Position numbers and translations under genes: made by a program | Part shown: piece by piece, positions 7,054 through 15,453 of the stretch | How the letters are laid out: every line of letters begins with the position of its first letter | Numbering within the stretch: the stretch's first letter is position 1 | Origin: a virus | Strand: one strand, 5' to 3' | DNA: 36,430 bases | IMG/VR virus record: IMGVR_UViG_3300009537_000077 | Location: 1 to 36,430 of that record | The notes under the pieces: model-generated | Seen by the model: the letters and a program-made list of their open reading frames with translations, nothing else | Told to the model about the DNA's origin: nothing | Database searches by the model: none

Positions 7054-7451
7054 CGTGGCGAGAGATGGTTGACCGCTGTGAGGTGTGCGATCTACTACGT
7101 CCGACCCGCGAGTATCACCACGCTCGTCCGAAACGGTACGGCGGCAACGGGCAGAACTCGGCCGTGATTTTGCTGTGCAGGGACTGCCACGCGGTGGCCG
7201 ATCCAATGAACGGGCATGGGATCCCGATGCAGTTAGTGGTTGACGAGATGAAGCGGGCGGGCTTGGGGTTGCGGTATTTACGCGACACGAGCCTCGCGAT
7301 GGCCGACCCACAAAGCGTGGCGGGGGCGCTGAGAAACGCACCGGGCCCATACACTCGGCTGTTTCTGTTGCAGATGGAGGTGTGCTTTGCGCGCAGCGAG
7401 TACGATGCGGAGACTGGCGAAGTTACTCCGGGCGCGGGAAACGCCTTATGA
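7050..7451 (+). CDS. HNH-like zinc-binding protein
   Basis: A 133-residue protein with an HNH-nuclease-like core near the N-terminus: CEVCDLLRP (first C-x2-C), EYHHARPKRYGGNGQNSAVI (His pair and Asn) and LLCRDCHAVAD (second C-x2-C followed by His). This is the beta-beta-alpha metal layout of HNH endonucleases or a catalytically dead relative. The C-terminal half (from about residue 55) is not recognised. The start at 7050 is set by the ATGA overlap with the polymerase. Possible roles are a nicking or homing-type nuclease, or a recombination accessory. Confidence 0.72.
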   Translation: MTWREMVDRCEVCDLLRPTREYHHARPKRYGGNGQNSAVILLCRDCHAVADPMNGHGIPMQLVVDEMKRAGLGLRYLRDTSLAMADPQSVAGALRNAPGPYTRLFLLQMEVCFARSEYDAETGEVTPGAGNAL

Positions 7452-9391
7452 ATAACGCGCAGCGTCTCCACGAGGCGGGCTACCGGCCGCTGGTGTGTGT
7501 CGTACCGCCCGGCGCGCCGCTGTCCTCGAGCACCCGGCTCGACCCGAACTCGCTCGGGAAGGTGCCCGGCAAGCGGGGGGCGGGCGGCTGGCACGGGTAC
7601 GACTTCGTGAGGGTGCCCGAGCCCAGCCCGGACGAGTGCGCGCTCTGGGACACCTGGGGCGCGAACGTGGGGATCCTGGGGCGCGAGTACCCGGGCCTCG
7701 ACATCGACTCCGGCCACCCCGCCCTCACGGAGGCGGTCCTGCAGCTCGCGCTCGAGGAGCTGGGCCAGGCGCCCGTCCGGCTCTCGGCCGGCCACCGGCG
7801 GCTGCTGATGTACCGGGCGGACGAGCCCGGCACGATCGGCCGGATGGGCCTGAAGCTGCTCACGCGCGCGGGCGAGTCCCACATCGTGGAGCTGCTGGGG
7901 GATGGGCGCCAGTACCTGATCGCGGGCGCCCACCCGAGCGGCTCCCAGTACCGGTGGCAGAACCTGGCGGGCCTGTGGGAGCACGAGCCGGCCGAGCTGG
8001 CGTACATCTCACGACCGCGCGCGGTCGCGTTCTTTGAGAAGCTGGAGGCGCGCCTGCGCGAGAAGGCGCCCAGCCTCACGATCGAGGCCCAGGGCTACAG
8101 CTCCTCCGCGTCCTCGAGCGTCACGGTCGCGCAGGCGGACCTGGCCGCCCCGAGCGACGGGGAGCTGGCCGCGCTCGTGCGGGGGCTGCCGAACACGAAC
8201 GAGCACTTCCCCTCCCGGCAGGACTACGTGTCGGTCGGGCACGCGATCAAGGCGGCCGCGAGCGACGAGGCGCTGGGCCTGGAGCTGTTTCTGGAGTGGG
8301 CGCTCCGGTGGGAGGGGAACGATCGTTCCCCGAACGGGAACGACGGCGAGGGCGTGCGGGCGGACTGGGAGCGGATGCGGCCCCCCTTCCGGGTGGGGTG
8401 GGGGTGGTTGCTGGACGCGGCCGCCCGGTGTGGGGCGGCGGTTCCGCTGCGGGCCCAGTACGAGTTTGAGGCCCTGCCGGTCGAGGAAACGAAACCCGTG
8501 GAGGAGGTTCCGGCCGCCCGCCCTTTAGTCGTTACGTTCCGGGAGCTGGAGCAGAATCCGGAGCTGCTCCGCCCGCCCGAGCGGGTGGGCCCCCACCTGA
8601 GCTGGAAGGGAAGGCTCACCCAGCTGTGGGCGGCTCCCAAGACCGGCAAGTCCACCGTCGCGACGGCCGAGGCGGCCGCCGTAACAAAGGCCGGGCGTGA
8701 GGTGCTGTGGCTCTCGTTCGAGGAGAACCCGGGCGACTACGTGAGGCGCGCGCACCGGCACTTCGCGATCATGACGCGGCTGCTGGCGCCGGCCGAGCGG
8801 CCCAAGAAGTTCAGCGAGCTGGCGGATATCGTGCGGGCCGTGCGGCCCGCCCTGCTGGTGGTGGACAGCCTCTCGTCCGCGATCCCGTACCTGTTCGGGA
8901 AGGCGCCCGAGACGTTCGAGTCGTCCGAGTGGTTCGACTTGATGGGCCGGTTCCGGGCGCTCGGGGAGGCGGCCGGGGGTGGCGTGCTGGTGCTGCACCA
9001 CTCCGTGCGGACTGGCAACCGGTACGCAGGCAGTTTCGGGATCGGGGGCGCGACCGACCAGAACGTGGAGTTGGCGCGCCGGCCCGAGGGGAGCACGAGC
9101 CTGCAGTACCAGGGCCGCTGGACCGAGGACACGGTTCCGCTCGTGTTCGATCTCGAAACGGAAACTATTCGCTACAGCACGACGGAGGAACTGAATCACG
9201 CGCTCGATGACGCGATCGTGACGCACGTGCGGGCGGGCGCCCGGAGCGCGAGCGAGATCGCAACACTCATGAAAAAGCGCCGGGCGTTCATTCAGGGTCG
9301 GGTGCGGTTCCTGCTCGGGCGGGGGGACCTACAACGAAACGGGCCGCACTTGGAGGCGGCCCGGGAGGAGTTCACGGTGGGGGGGAAATGA
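7448..9391 (+). CDS. Primase-polymerase with RepA-like AAA helicase
   Basis: A 647-residue multidomain replication protein. The N-terminal quarter is an archaeo-eukaryotic primase-polymerase: GLDIDSGHP (catalytic Asp pair near residues 83-86), RLSAGHRRLLMYR, and VELLGDGRQYLIAGAHPSGSQYRW-type metal/nucleotide motifs. A PriCT-2-like helical domain follows at about 235-330 (DGELAALVRGLPN, DYVSVGHAIKAAA, DWERMRPPF). A RecA-fold helicase follows, with Walker A APKTGKST (about 395-402), Walker B ALLVVDSLSS, and VLVLHHSVRTGN, as in RepA/DnaB-type hexameric helicases. The C-terminus looks like a winged helix. It should prime and unwind the phage genome for the family A polymerase. It overlaps both neighbours by ATGA. 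Confidence 0.88.
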   Translation: MNNAQRLHEAGYRPLVCVVPPGAPLSSSTRLDPNSLGKVPGKRGAGGWHGYDFVRVPEPSPDECALWDTWGANVGILGREYPGLDIDSGHPALTEAVLQLALEELGQAPVRLSAGHRRLLMYRADEPGTIGRMGLKLLTRAGESHIVELLGDGRQYLIAGAHPSGSQYRWQNLAGLWEHEPAELAYISRPRAVAFFEKLEARLREKAPSLTIEAQGYSSSASSSVTVAQADLAAPSDGELAALVRGLPNTNEHFPSRQDYVSVGHAIKAAASDEALGLELFLEWALRWEGNDRSPNGNDGEGVRADWERMRPPFRVGWGWLLDAAARCGAAVPLRAQYEFEALPVEETKPVEEVPAARPLVVTFRELEQNPELLRPPERVGPHLSWKGRLTQLWAAPKTGKSTVATAEAAAVTKAGREVLWLSFEENPGDYVRRAHRHFAIMTRLLAPAERPKKFSELADIVRAVRPALLVVDSLSSAIPYLFGKAPETFESSEWFDLMGRFRALGEAAGGGVLVLHHSVRTGNRYAGSFGIGGATDQNVELARRPEGSTSLQYQGRWTEDTVPLVFDLETETIRYSTTEELNHALDDAIVTHVRAGARSASEIATLMKKRRAFIQGRVRFLLGRGDLQRNGPHLEAAREEFTVGGK

Positions 9392-9921
9392 TGAGATCGT
9401 GCTGCGGAACGGTGGAGGGAGACATTCACCGCCTTAACTGCCCATTCTACCTTGCGAGAACGAGGGAGTTGAGTTATCTTGGGGAGATTCCACCCCTGAA
9501 AGATGGGGACGAGGCGACACTACAGGACGGGCTCCCTGTTTCGGTGCTCTCGGCCGACGCGCGAGCCCGCAAGAATGTGCCGCTCGTGCGGGGGCTGCTG
9601 GACTACTTCCCGGCCGCTCTCGCGGCCGTGGCGGAGCTGTCCCGGATCGGGAACGAGCAACACAACCCGGGCGAGGAGATGCACTGGGCGCGCGGGAAGT
9701 CCACCGACGAGGCGGACTGCATCGTGCGGCACCTGATCGACCGGGGCGCGCTCGACACGGACGGCGTGCGCCACACCACGAAGGTCGCGTGGCGGGCGCT
9801 CGCGCTTCTCCAGAAAGAGCTGGAGTTTCAACAGGGCGCGCCCCTCCCGCGGGGCGCTCGTCCACCCCCTACTGGGGCTGCCCAGGAGCAGCTGGAGTTC
9901 CAAACAGGGGGGACTGGCTAG
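9388..9921 (+). CDS. dATP/dGTP diphosphohydrolase-like (DUF5664) protein
   Basis: A 177-residue protein. The N-terminus holds a short Cys/His motif (CCGTVEGDIHRLNCPF). The core at about residues 60-145 (ARKNVPLVRGLLDYFPAALAAV, GEEMHWARGKSTDEADCIVRHLIDRG, RHTTKVAWRALALLQKELE) matches the all-alpha family once called DUF5664 and now described as the N-terminal domain of dATP/dGTP diphosphohydrolases. Such enzymes cut dNTPs to dNMP and pyrophosphate. The tail carries a repeated LEFQ(Q/T)G motif. It is the last gene of the plus operon. The final 53 bases overlap the 3' end of the convergent minus-strand gene, and an intrinsic terminator follows at 9969. A second ATG at 9391 is possible. Confidence 0.78.
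   Translation: MMRSCCGTVEGDIHRLNCPFYLARTRELSYLGEIPPLKDGDEATLQDGLPVSVLSADARARKNVPLVRGLLDYFPAALAAVAELSRIGNEQHNPGEEMHWARGKSTDEADCIVRHLIDRGALDTDGVRHTTKVAWRALALLQKELEFQQGAPLPRGARPPPTGAAQEQLEFQTGGTG
9838..9857 (-). other. GC hairpin just past the late-operon stop
   Basis: A perfect 7-bp stem (GCGCCCC / GGGGCGC, 6-base loop) begins 12 bases downstream of the last minus-strand stop (9869) and lies within the plus-strand diphosphohydrolase gene. There is no T-run on either side, so it is at best a weak or factor-dependent end point for the late transcript, or an mRNA-stabilising 3' stem. Confidence 0.35.
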
Positions 9922-12631
9922 CGCCCAGCGCACCGAGCGCCACGAGCGGGGGGAGACCGAACAGGGCCGGGCCGAGTTGCTGCTCGGCCCTTTTCGCGAT
10001 CTCGATCCGGCGCACGAACCCCTCGATGTCCTCCGGCCGCATGAGGCCGGGCGTGACGGGCCCCGGCTGGGGCGCGGGCGTGGATTGCGACAGGAACTGC
10101 CCGATGTCCTGCGCCTGGCTGGGTCGGATTACGTCCGGGATAACGGTCTGTCCGCGCGACACGAGGCGCGTCATCGTCCGCACGGGCTCCCACACGGCCG
10201 CCTGGGCCTGGGCGGGCGCGATCGGGGGGAGGCCCGAGAGGCGGTTGAACTCGGCCGTGCCCGCCCGGAGGGAGGCCGACACGCCCCCGTTCCGGGACGA
10301 CACCCCGATGTCGCTCGGCTTCGTGCCGGCCGCTCGGGCCATGTGGGTGTCGAGCGTAACCCGCTGAGTTTCGCCCATCAGGTTCGCGAAGAACGGGTCC
10401 ACCTTCGCGCCCGACAGGAACCCGGGTCTGGTGATGTCCACCCGCGCGATCTCGTCGGCCGACATTCCCATAACCCTCGCGACGTTCGGGGCCATCGTGT
10501 GGGCGGCCTTCCCGGCCCCGATCTCGTGCAGCATCGCGAGCGCCTGCTCGCGCGTGACGGGCTGCCCGCCCGTGCGGTTCCAGATTTCGCGCGCGATCGC
10601 CAGGTTTCGCTCGACCGGCACGTTGGGCGAGGTGGCGGCCATGAGGGCCGTGAACTTGGGCGCGTCCTTCCCGAACTGAGCGATCGCGGCGCGCGAGACG
10701 CTGTACCAATCGCGCGCGTTGTAGCCCAGGTCGATCATGGACGCCCACTCCCGCGGGGTGGGCGACATCGCGAACGCCCGCAGCCAGCTCCGTTGCCAGC
10801 GCGCGTTCGCGCTGGCGTACTGGGCCGCCTCGTCGGGCGTCAGGTTTCGGACCATCTCGCGCTCCACGGCCGCCCGGAAGACGGGCATCTCGTCCAGCAG
10901 CTCGTTCCGCGTGCGGGCGGCCTGGATGGGGTCGGGGTTCCGGATCGTGGTCGTTACGAAACGCCGCTCGGGATTGGGGTTCCCGCTATCCAGGAACGTG
11001 AAGCCCTCCTGGCCAGTCGCGCGCCCAATCCGCTCGGCTTGGCGCTTGCTGCGGACCAGCACGGTCGCGTCGATGAAGTGGCGGCCGTTGCTCTCCCACG
11101 TGCCGAGCACCACGCCCGGGTCTGCGAACAGGTCCGCGTTCGCGTCCATGTACTGGGCCAGGTCCTCGGGCGTTGGGGGCTGGTCCAGCACGACCTCCCG
11201 CATCTTGAAGGGCGAGACCGCGTACCGGCGGGAGCCGGACATATCCAGGCCGGTCCGGGGGTCGAACGTGGACCCCCCGGCCGCGTGTGCCTCGGCCGCC
11301 CGGCCCCCCACTTGGAGCCGCTGGGCGTGCTCGGCCGCCCGGGCGGTCTCGAGCGCCTGCAGCTGCTCGGACGTGCCGCCCAGCACCCCGCTACCGCGCC
11401 TCCGGGCCGCCTCGACCTCCCACAGCCGGGCGTCGTAGTCCGCCCGCCCCGCCTCCACGCTCCGGCTGGTATCGAACAGCTCGTCCCCGGTCGCGGGGCC
11501 CGTCAGCTCGTCCTGGCGGGAGCGAATACGGCGCCCCACCTCCATCAGTTCGTCATCACTCAGGCTTGAGATCGGGCGCGCGCCCCCGGGCGTGGCGATC
11601 GAGAGAAGGTGCTCGGGCCCGCCCGCCGCCTCGATCGCCTCGGGCGGCACGTCCTGAGGACCCTTTGCGATGTCGGACGAGTGGAGCTGGGACAGGCGCG
11701 GGTCGAGCTGGGGGGTCTGGTTGGAGCGCGCGGTAATGGCGCGCGCTTCCTCGGGCGTGATGATCTGGCCCGCGGGCGTGTCGCTCGCCACGAACCCCCT
11801 CGAGCCCATGAGCCACGAGTTGCCGCTGTTGCGCTCCAGCGCGGCCAGCCCCTTGGGCGTGGCCCGCAGGGCGTCCGCGGCCGCCTCTTGCGCCATGCCG
11901 TGATTGAGGCCCAGGTACACGTTCCCGTCCGCACCCCGAACCGCGGCCGCCACAACCCGTCTGCCGGCCGGCACGCGCGGGAGCGCGGACGGCGCGGGGC
12001 CGGTCGGGCCCGCGCGCTGGGCTGCCCGGGCGGCGCGCGCGCTCGCGAGCGCGGCCCGATCGCCGGGGCCCGTGATGGCGCGCTTGGCGGCCCGCTCGAG
12101 AATGTCGGGCGGGAGCGAGCGCAGGGAGGTGATGTCGTCCGGGATTCCGCCCTCGCGCAGGAACTCGCTCATCTCGTTCCCGAACCGGCCCGAGATCCCG
12201 CGCGCCTTCGCGATCCCCTGCTCGGCCGTCATCTCTCCGTTCGCGATCGCGCGCACGATCGACTCCGCGTTCCGGGTAGCGACCCGCCCCCGCCGGAGCC
12301 ACCGGAGCGGGATCCCGACAATCGGGATGGTCGCGAGCGCGCTCAGGGCGGCCGCGCCCTTTCGGTTCTGCTTGAGGGCCCGGAGCGCGTCCCGGGCGGC
12401 GAACATCTCGCCCGTGACGGGCCCGACCTCGCCCACCCCGCGCAGCATGGCCGCGCCCGCCTCGCGGGAGGCCAGCTCGACCGTGGTACGGGGGTCCTCT
12501 CTTAATCCCGTGACCCCAAAGCCCGGCAGATCGTCCGGCCGGGGGGCGGGACCAACGCGCGCGCGGGACCGGAAGTTCATGCCCCTCGGGCGGGGGGTGG
12601 GGCCGAGCGGCCGGAATGGGGGATTCGACAT
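9869..12631 (-). CDS. Large internal/ejection-type virion protein with glycosylase-like domain
   Basis: A 920-residue protein, last in the late operon, probably packaged inside the capsid and ejected with DNA. This is inferred from its size, its Ala/Gly/Arg-rich composition and its place after the tail genes. The N-terminal 300 residues are low complexity with one hydrophobic stretch (ALSALATIPIVGIPL). A compact segment at about 480-560 (VLGTWESNGRHFIDATVLV, GFTFLDSG) resembles a small alpha/beta domain. The segment at about 635-800 (LGYNARDWYSVSRAAIAQF, LMAATSPNVPVERNLAIAREIW, FFANLMG, VTLDTHMARAAG) resembles the phage DUF7178 family, whose layout recalls helix-hairpin-helix DNA glycosylases. 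Assignment to that family is from memory of the pattern. The 3' end overlaps the convergent gene by 53 bases. Confidence 0.6.
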   Translation of the reverse strand: MSNPPFRPLGPTPRPRGMNFRSRARVGPAPRPDDLPGFGVTGLREDPRTTVELASREAGAAMLRGVGEVGPVTGEMFAARDALRALKQNRKGAAALSALATIPIVGIPLRWLRRGRVATRNAESIVRAIANGEMTAEQGIAKARGISGRFGNEMSEFLREGGIPDDITSLRSLPPDILERAAKRAITGPGDRAALASARAARAAQRAGPTGPAPSALPRVPAGRRVVAAAVRGADGNVYLGLNHGMAQEAAADALRATPKGLAALERNSGNSWLMGSRGFVASDTPAGQIITPEEARAITARSNQTPQLDPRLSQLHSSDIAKGPQDVPPEAIEAAGGPEHLLSIATPGGARPISSLSDDELMEVGRRIRSRQDELTGPATGDELFDTSRSVEAGRADYDARLWEVEAARRRGSGVLGGTSEQLQALETARAAEHAQRLQVGGRAAEAHAAGGSTFDPRTGLDMSGSRRYAVSPFKMREVVLDQPPTPEDLAQYMDANADLFADPGVVLGTWESNGRHFIDATVLVRSKRQAERIGRATGQEGFTFLDSGNPNPERRFVTTTIRNPDPIQAARTRNELLDEMPVFRAAVEREMVRNLTPDEAAQYASANARWQRSWLRAFAMSPTPREWASMIDLGYNARDWYSVSRAAIAQFGKDAPKFTALMAATSPNVPVERNLAIAREIWNRTGGQPVTREQALAMLHEIGAGKAAHTMAPNVARVMGMSADEIARVDITRPGFLSGAKVDPFFANLMGETQRVTLDTHMARAAGTKPSDIGVSSRNGGVSASLRAGTAEFNRLSGLPPIAPAQAQAAVWEPVRTMTRLVSRGQTVIPDVIRPSQAQDIGQFLSQSTPAPQPGPVTPGLMRPEDIEGFVRRIEIAKRAEQQLGPALFGLPPLVALGALGASQSPLFGTPAAPGQPQ
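9969..9994 (+). terminator. Intrinsic terminator of the early operon
   Basis: A perfect 8-bp stem, GGGCCGAG / CTCGGCCC, with a TTGCTG loop, is followed directly by TTTT (9991-9994). It starts 48 bases after the stop of the last plus-strand gene and lies inside the coding end of the convergent minus-strand gene. The T-run is only on the plus-strand side, so it should act on plus-strand transcripts and not on the late mRNA. Confidence 0.75.
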
Positions 12632-14217
12632 CAGTTACCTCCAAACAGGGTTGGGGCGGCGCGGGGCGCGAGCACGCTCCCTGTGACGGCGCCCGCTGCG
12701 GCAGAGCTGAACTCGTTCAGCACGCGACGGTACGTGCTGGGGTAGAGTTTCTTGAGGCGCTCGAGCGCGCGCGGGCCCTCGTCCAGCATCACGTCCGCCA
12801 CCATCTCGGCCGCCTCCATCTTGCGGCCCTCACCCCCGACCAGAATGCGCGCCAGCAACTGCCGGATCCCGAACCCGGGCGAGGGGAACTCGCGCTGAAT
12901 CAGGTTCGGGTTGGCGGTCTGGATCGCCTTCCAGGTGTCTTTCCAGCGCTTCGTCTGGGCGACCTGCTGCGCGTAGATCCGGTTCGCCTCCCTGAGCCCC
13001 GGCACATTTTTCTCAGCGAGGTTGAGGAACTCCGTGAGCGCGTCCACGGCCTCCTTGTGCTGGGCCGGCCGGCCGCGCGCCTTCTGCACTCCCTCCCGCA
13101 GCTCGGTCACGATCGACTGAATGTGCCGCACGCTCAGGGTGGCGGCATCGTCTCCAAGCACGTTGCGGGGAACTACGTGCCGGATTGCGTCCGCCACGCG
13201 GGAGCTGAGGACTCCGAACGCGCCCAGCGGTACGTCGGGCAGCGCCTCAAGGGGCGTGTAGACCGCCTCCGCGGTCTCCCGCAGGGCGTTCTTCGCGCCC
13301 TCGGTCGCCCGGAACTGGAGCGTCTGGAGTCGCGCCTCGGGGATTCCGCTCCGGGTTCCGCGGCCGGCCTGCACGGCCGTCGCGCGCGCCCGGATCGACA
13401 TATCGGCCGGCACGTCTCCAGCCAGCAGCCGACGCAGCCGGTCGGGCGTGACGCCACTCTCGGCCAGCACCCGGCCCGCCGCGGGGCCGGGCTTCGGGGG
13501 CACGAACGCTCGAAACAGGCGCTGCCCGAGTCCCGTTGCGCCTGGAATGGCCGCTCCGACCGTGCCACCGAACAGCGCGCTCGCGCCCACCCTCGGCAGC
13601 CGCTCGCTCAAGTTACCTTCGGCCTCGCCCAGCCCGAACAGGCCCCCCGCGCCCGCTCCCACGGTCGCGCCCGCGCCGACCCGCCCCAGGCGGGGAACGA
13701 GCGCCTTCGCGCCCAGGCCCGGCACGGTCAGTCCGCCCGCCAGCTCCGAGAGAAGCGTGGCGCCTGGGGCGACCTCGCGCAGGTCTTCGATGCGCTGTTG
13801 GGAGGCATCGTGCGCTTCCCGGAACCCCCGACCGCCCGGAATGATCGCGGCCCCCAGCCCGGCCAGCTCAGGCGCGAACCCGAACGTAGCGCTCTGGATG
13901 CCGGCCCTTCCGAAGTCCTCTACGCCCCTTGCGAGGTCGGGGTTGGGCAGTCCCGGTTGCCCGGTTAGCATCGCAACGACTTGTGCGGCCCCCCGCCCGA
14001 TCGGGCCGGCCTGGCGCGCTCCGACCGCAATCTCGGCCCTCTCCCGGCGGGCCTCGTGCTCGGGGGGCGCGAACGCCGCGCCCGCCAAGCCCGCCAGGTC
14101 GGCGTACTGGCCGTTCGTGAGGGCCGAGATGCGCGAGTTGACCGCCTCGAGGGGCGCGCCCGCGATGCGGGCCGCGCGGGCCTCCCGCAGCAGCTGCAGC
14201 AGGTCTTCCTGGTTCAT
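12631..14217 (-). CDS. Putative internal virion protein (528 aa)
   Basis: A 528-residue Ala/Gly-rich protein. Long glycine-rich, weakly hydrophobic stretches in the first half (VGAGATVGAGAGGLFGLG, ALFGGTVGAAIPGATGLG) suit membrane-active ejection proteins. The second half is helical and charged (SIVTELREGVQKARGRPAQ, EAVDALTEFLNLAEKNVPG). No enzyme motif is seen. It shares one base with the next gene's start (12631) and overlaps the previous gene by four (14214-14217). Its place between the tail hub and the 920-residue protein supports a role in DNA ejection, but the sequence does not prove it. Confidence 0.6.
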   Translation of the reverse strand: MNQEDLLQLLREARAARIAGAPLEAVNSRISALTNGQYADLAGLAGAAFAPPEHEARRERAEIAVGARQAGPIGRGAAQVVAMLTGQPGLPNPDLARGVEDFGRAGIQSATFGFAPELAGLGAAIIPGGRGFREAHDASQQRIEDLREVAPGATLLSELAGGLTVPGLGAKALVPRLGRVGAGATVGAGAGGLFGLGEAEGNLSERLPRVGASALFGGTVGAAIPGATGLGQRLFRAFVPPKPGPAAGRVLAESGVTPDRLRRLLAGDVPADMSIRARATAVQAGRGTRSGIPEARLQTLQFRATEGAKNALRETAEAVYTPLEALPDVPLGAFGVLSSRVADAIRHVVPRNVLGDDAATLSVRHIQSIVTELREGVQKARGRPAQHKEAVDALTEFLNLAEKNVPGLREANRIYAQQVAQTKRWKDTWKAIQTANPNLIQREFPSPGFGIRQLLARILVGGEGRKMEAAEMVADVMLDEGPRALERLKKLYPSTYRRVLNEFSSAAAGAVTGSVLAPRAAPTLFGGN

Positions 14218-15446
14218 CGAACGCCCTCCGGAACGAGATCACTGAAACGGTTTCCCGGTCCTGCGGGGCTGTCGGGCGCGTTCGAAATCTCCTTCTCCTC
14301 CCGCCGCCGGGTTGTCATGATGCGCTGGATCTCGGCCGGCGAGCGGCCCTCCGCCCGCAGGGCGGCCTCCCAGGGATCGACGTTCGGGTTCCGGAGGATG
14401 TCCTCCACCCACCGGTTGAGGATCGTGAGCTTCCGCTGGACGGCCGCCTCGCCCTCGCCCGCCTGGGGTACGAACCCCCGCGAGAGCCGCTGGACCTCCG
14501 CCTCGGCCGCCTGCGCGCCCGAGATCAGTTTCGTCACCAGGCTCTGTACCTGTTCTTTCGCGGCGAAGAAAATCTGCACGTCGTCGCTCGTGAAGGCGCG
14601 CGTGATGCCCGCGAGGGGGTTCGTGCTCAGGAACTGGGACACGATTCCGGGCGCGGTGGTGTACTTGTTGAGGTCCTCCATCGCCAGCCGCAGGGCGGCC
14701 GCGATCGCCTGCTTGTCCTCCCGGCCTGCGGTGGGCCGAACGGGAACAGAGCCAGCATCCATCAGTTCGTGGGTATTTACGTCCCGGTACCGTCCGACAT
14801 CGAAATCGAACGTAGCGCGCTCGATCTGACCCGTACGGTTGTTGAGAACGTCCTGGGGAATGCCGAGCCGCGGTCGGGTCGGGTCGGGCGGAAACTCGAG
14901 CACCACCTCAACCCCGCCCGTGGCGGGGTCAAGCCGGAGCAGCCGGTTCCCGATCGTGCGGAACTCGAACCCGCTACCGGGCTTCCCTTGCGTGGCCTTG
15001 ATGAGGTCCACCGCCAGCTTGGCGGACTCCATGTCGCCCGCCGCGACCGCCTCCGAGAAGAACGCCATCATCTCGGCCATGTTCGCGCTCTGGGCCTGGT
15101 TCGCGAGTTGGCGCCTCACCCGGGCGGTCTGGATCTGCTGGCGCGCCTCCCCGCCCGCCTGCCGGCCCTGCGAGAGCGCCATCGCTAGGCCCGCCAGGGT
15201 GGGCTCCCCACGCCCGGACGCCATGAGGGCCATCAGGCCCGCCTGGATCATCGCCTGCCGGGAGGCCTCCTGGTTCTGCTCGGGAGAGATCGCGCTCGAG
15301 GCGGGACCCCCGATCAGGCGCTGCAGGCGCTCCCCGAACGAGAGCTGCTGGGGCTCCTGCGGCTGGGGAGGGTTGAGGGGCGAGGGGGCGGGACCGGCCC
15401 CGAACAGGCCCGTCTCGTGCGGAAGAATCGGAAGCGGTAGCGTCAT
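14214..15446 (-). CDS. Putative internal virion protein (410 aa)
   Basis: A 410-residue protein of no recognised family. The start at 15446 has a Shine-Dalgarno (TGAGGA) and lies eight bases after the previous stop; the longer upstream frame would run through that gene. The N-terminal 60 residues are Pro-rich and start MTLPLPILPHETGLFG. Next is a Met/Ala/Gln-rich helical part (MIQAGLMALMASGRGEP, then a coiled-coil-prone region to about residue 130), then a mixed domain (FEFRTIGNRLLRLDPATGGV) and an acidic/basic helical C-terminus. Helical, Ala/Gln-rich proteins in this spot are usually ejection or internal core proteins. Confidence 0.6.
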   Translation of the reverse strand: MTLPLPILPHETGLFGAGPAPSPLNPPQPQEPQQLSFGERLQRLIGGPASSAISPEQNQEASRQAMIQAGLMALMASGRGEPTLAGLAMALSQGRQAGGEARQQIQTARVRRQLANQAQSANMAEMMAFFSEAVAAGDMESAKLAVDLIKATQGKPGSGFEFRTIGNRLLRLDPATGGVEVVLEFPPDPTRPRLGIPQDVLNNRTGQIERATFDFDVGRYRDVNTHELMDAGSVPVRPTAGREDKQAIAAALRLAMEDLNKYTTAPGIVSQFLSTNPLAGITRAFTSDDVQIFFAAKEQVQSLVTKLISGAQAAEAEVQRLSRGFVPQAGEGEAAVQRKLTILNRWVEDILRNPNVDPWEAALRAEGRSPAEIQRIMTTRRREEKEISNAPDSPAGPGNRFSDLVPEGVR

Positions 15447-15453
15447 GGTGTCC

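Noticed and set aside
2659-9921. Full 2-aminoadenine (Z-genome) pathway
   Set aside because: No PurZ-like (adenylosuccinate-synthetase-like) protein is seen in the window, so only the dNTP-hydrolase part can be proposed.
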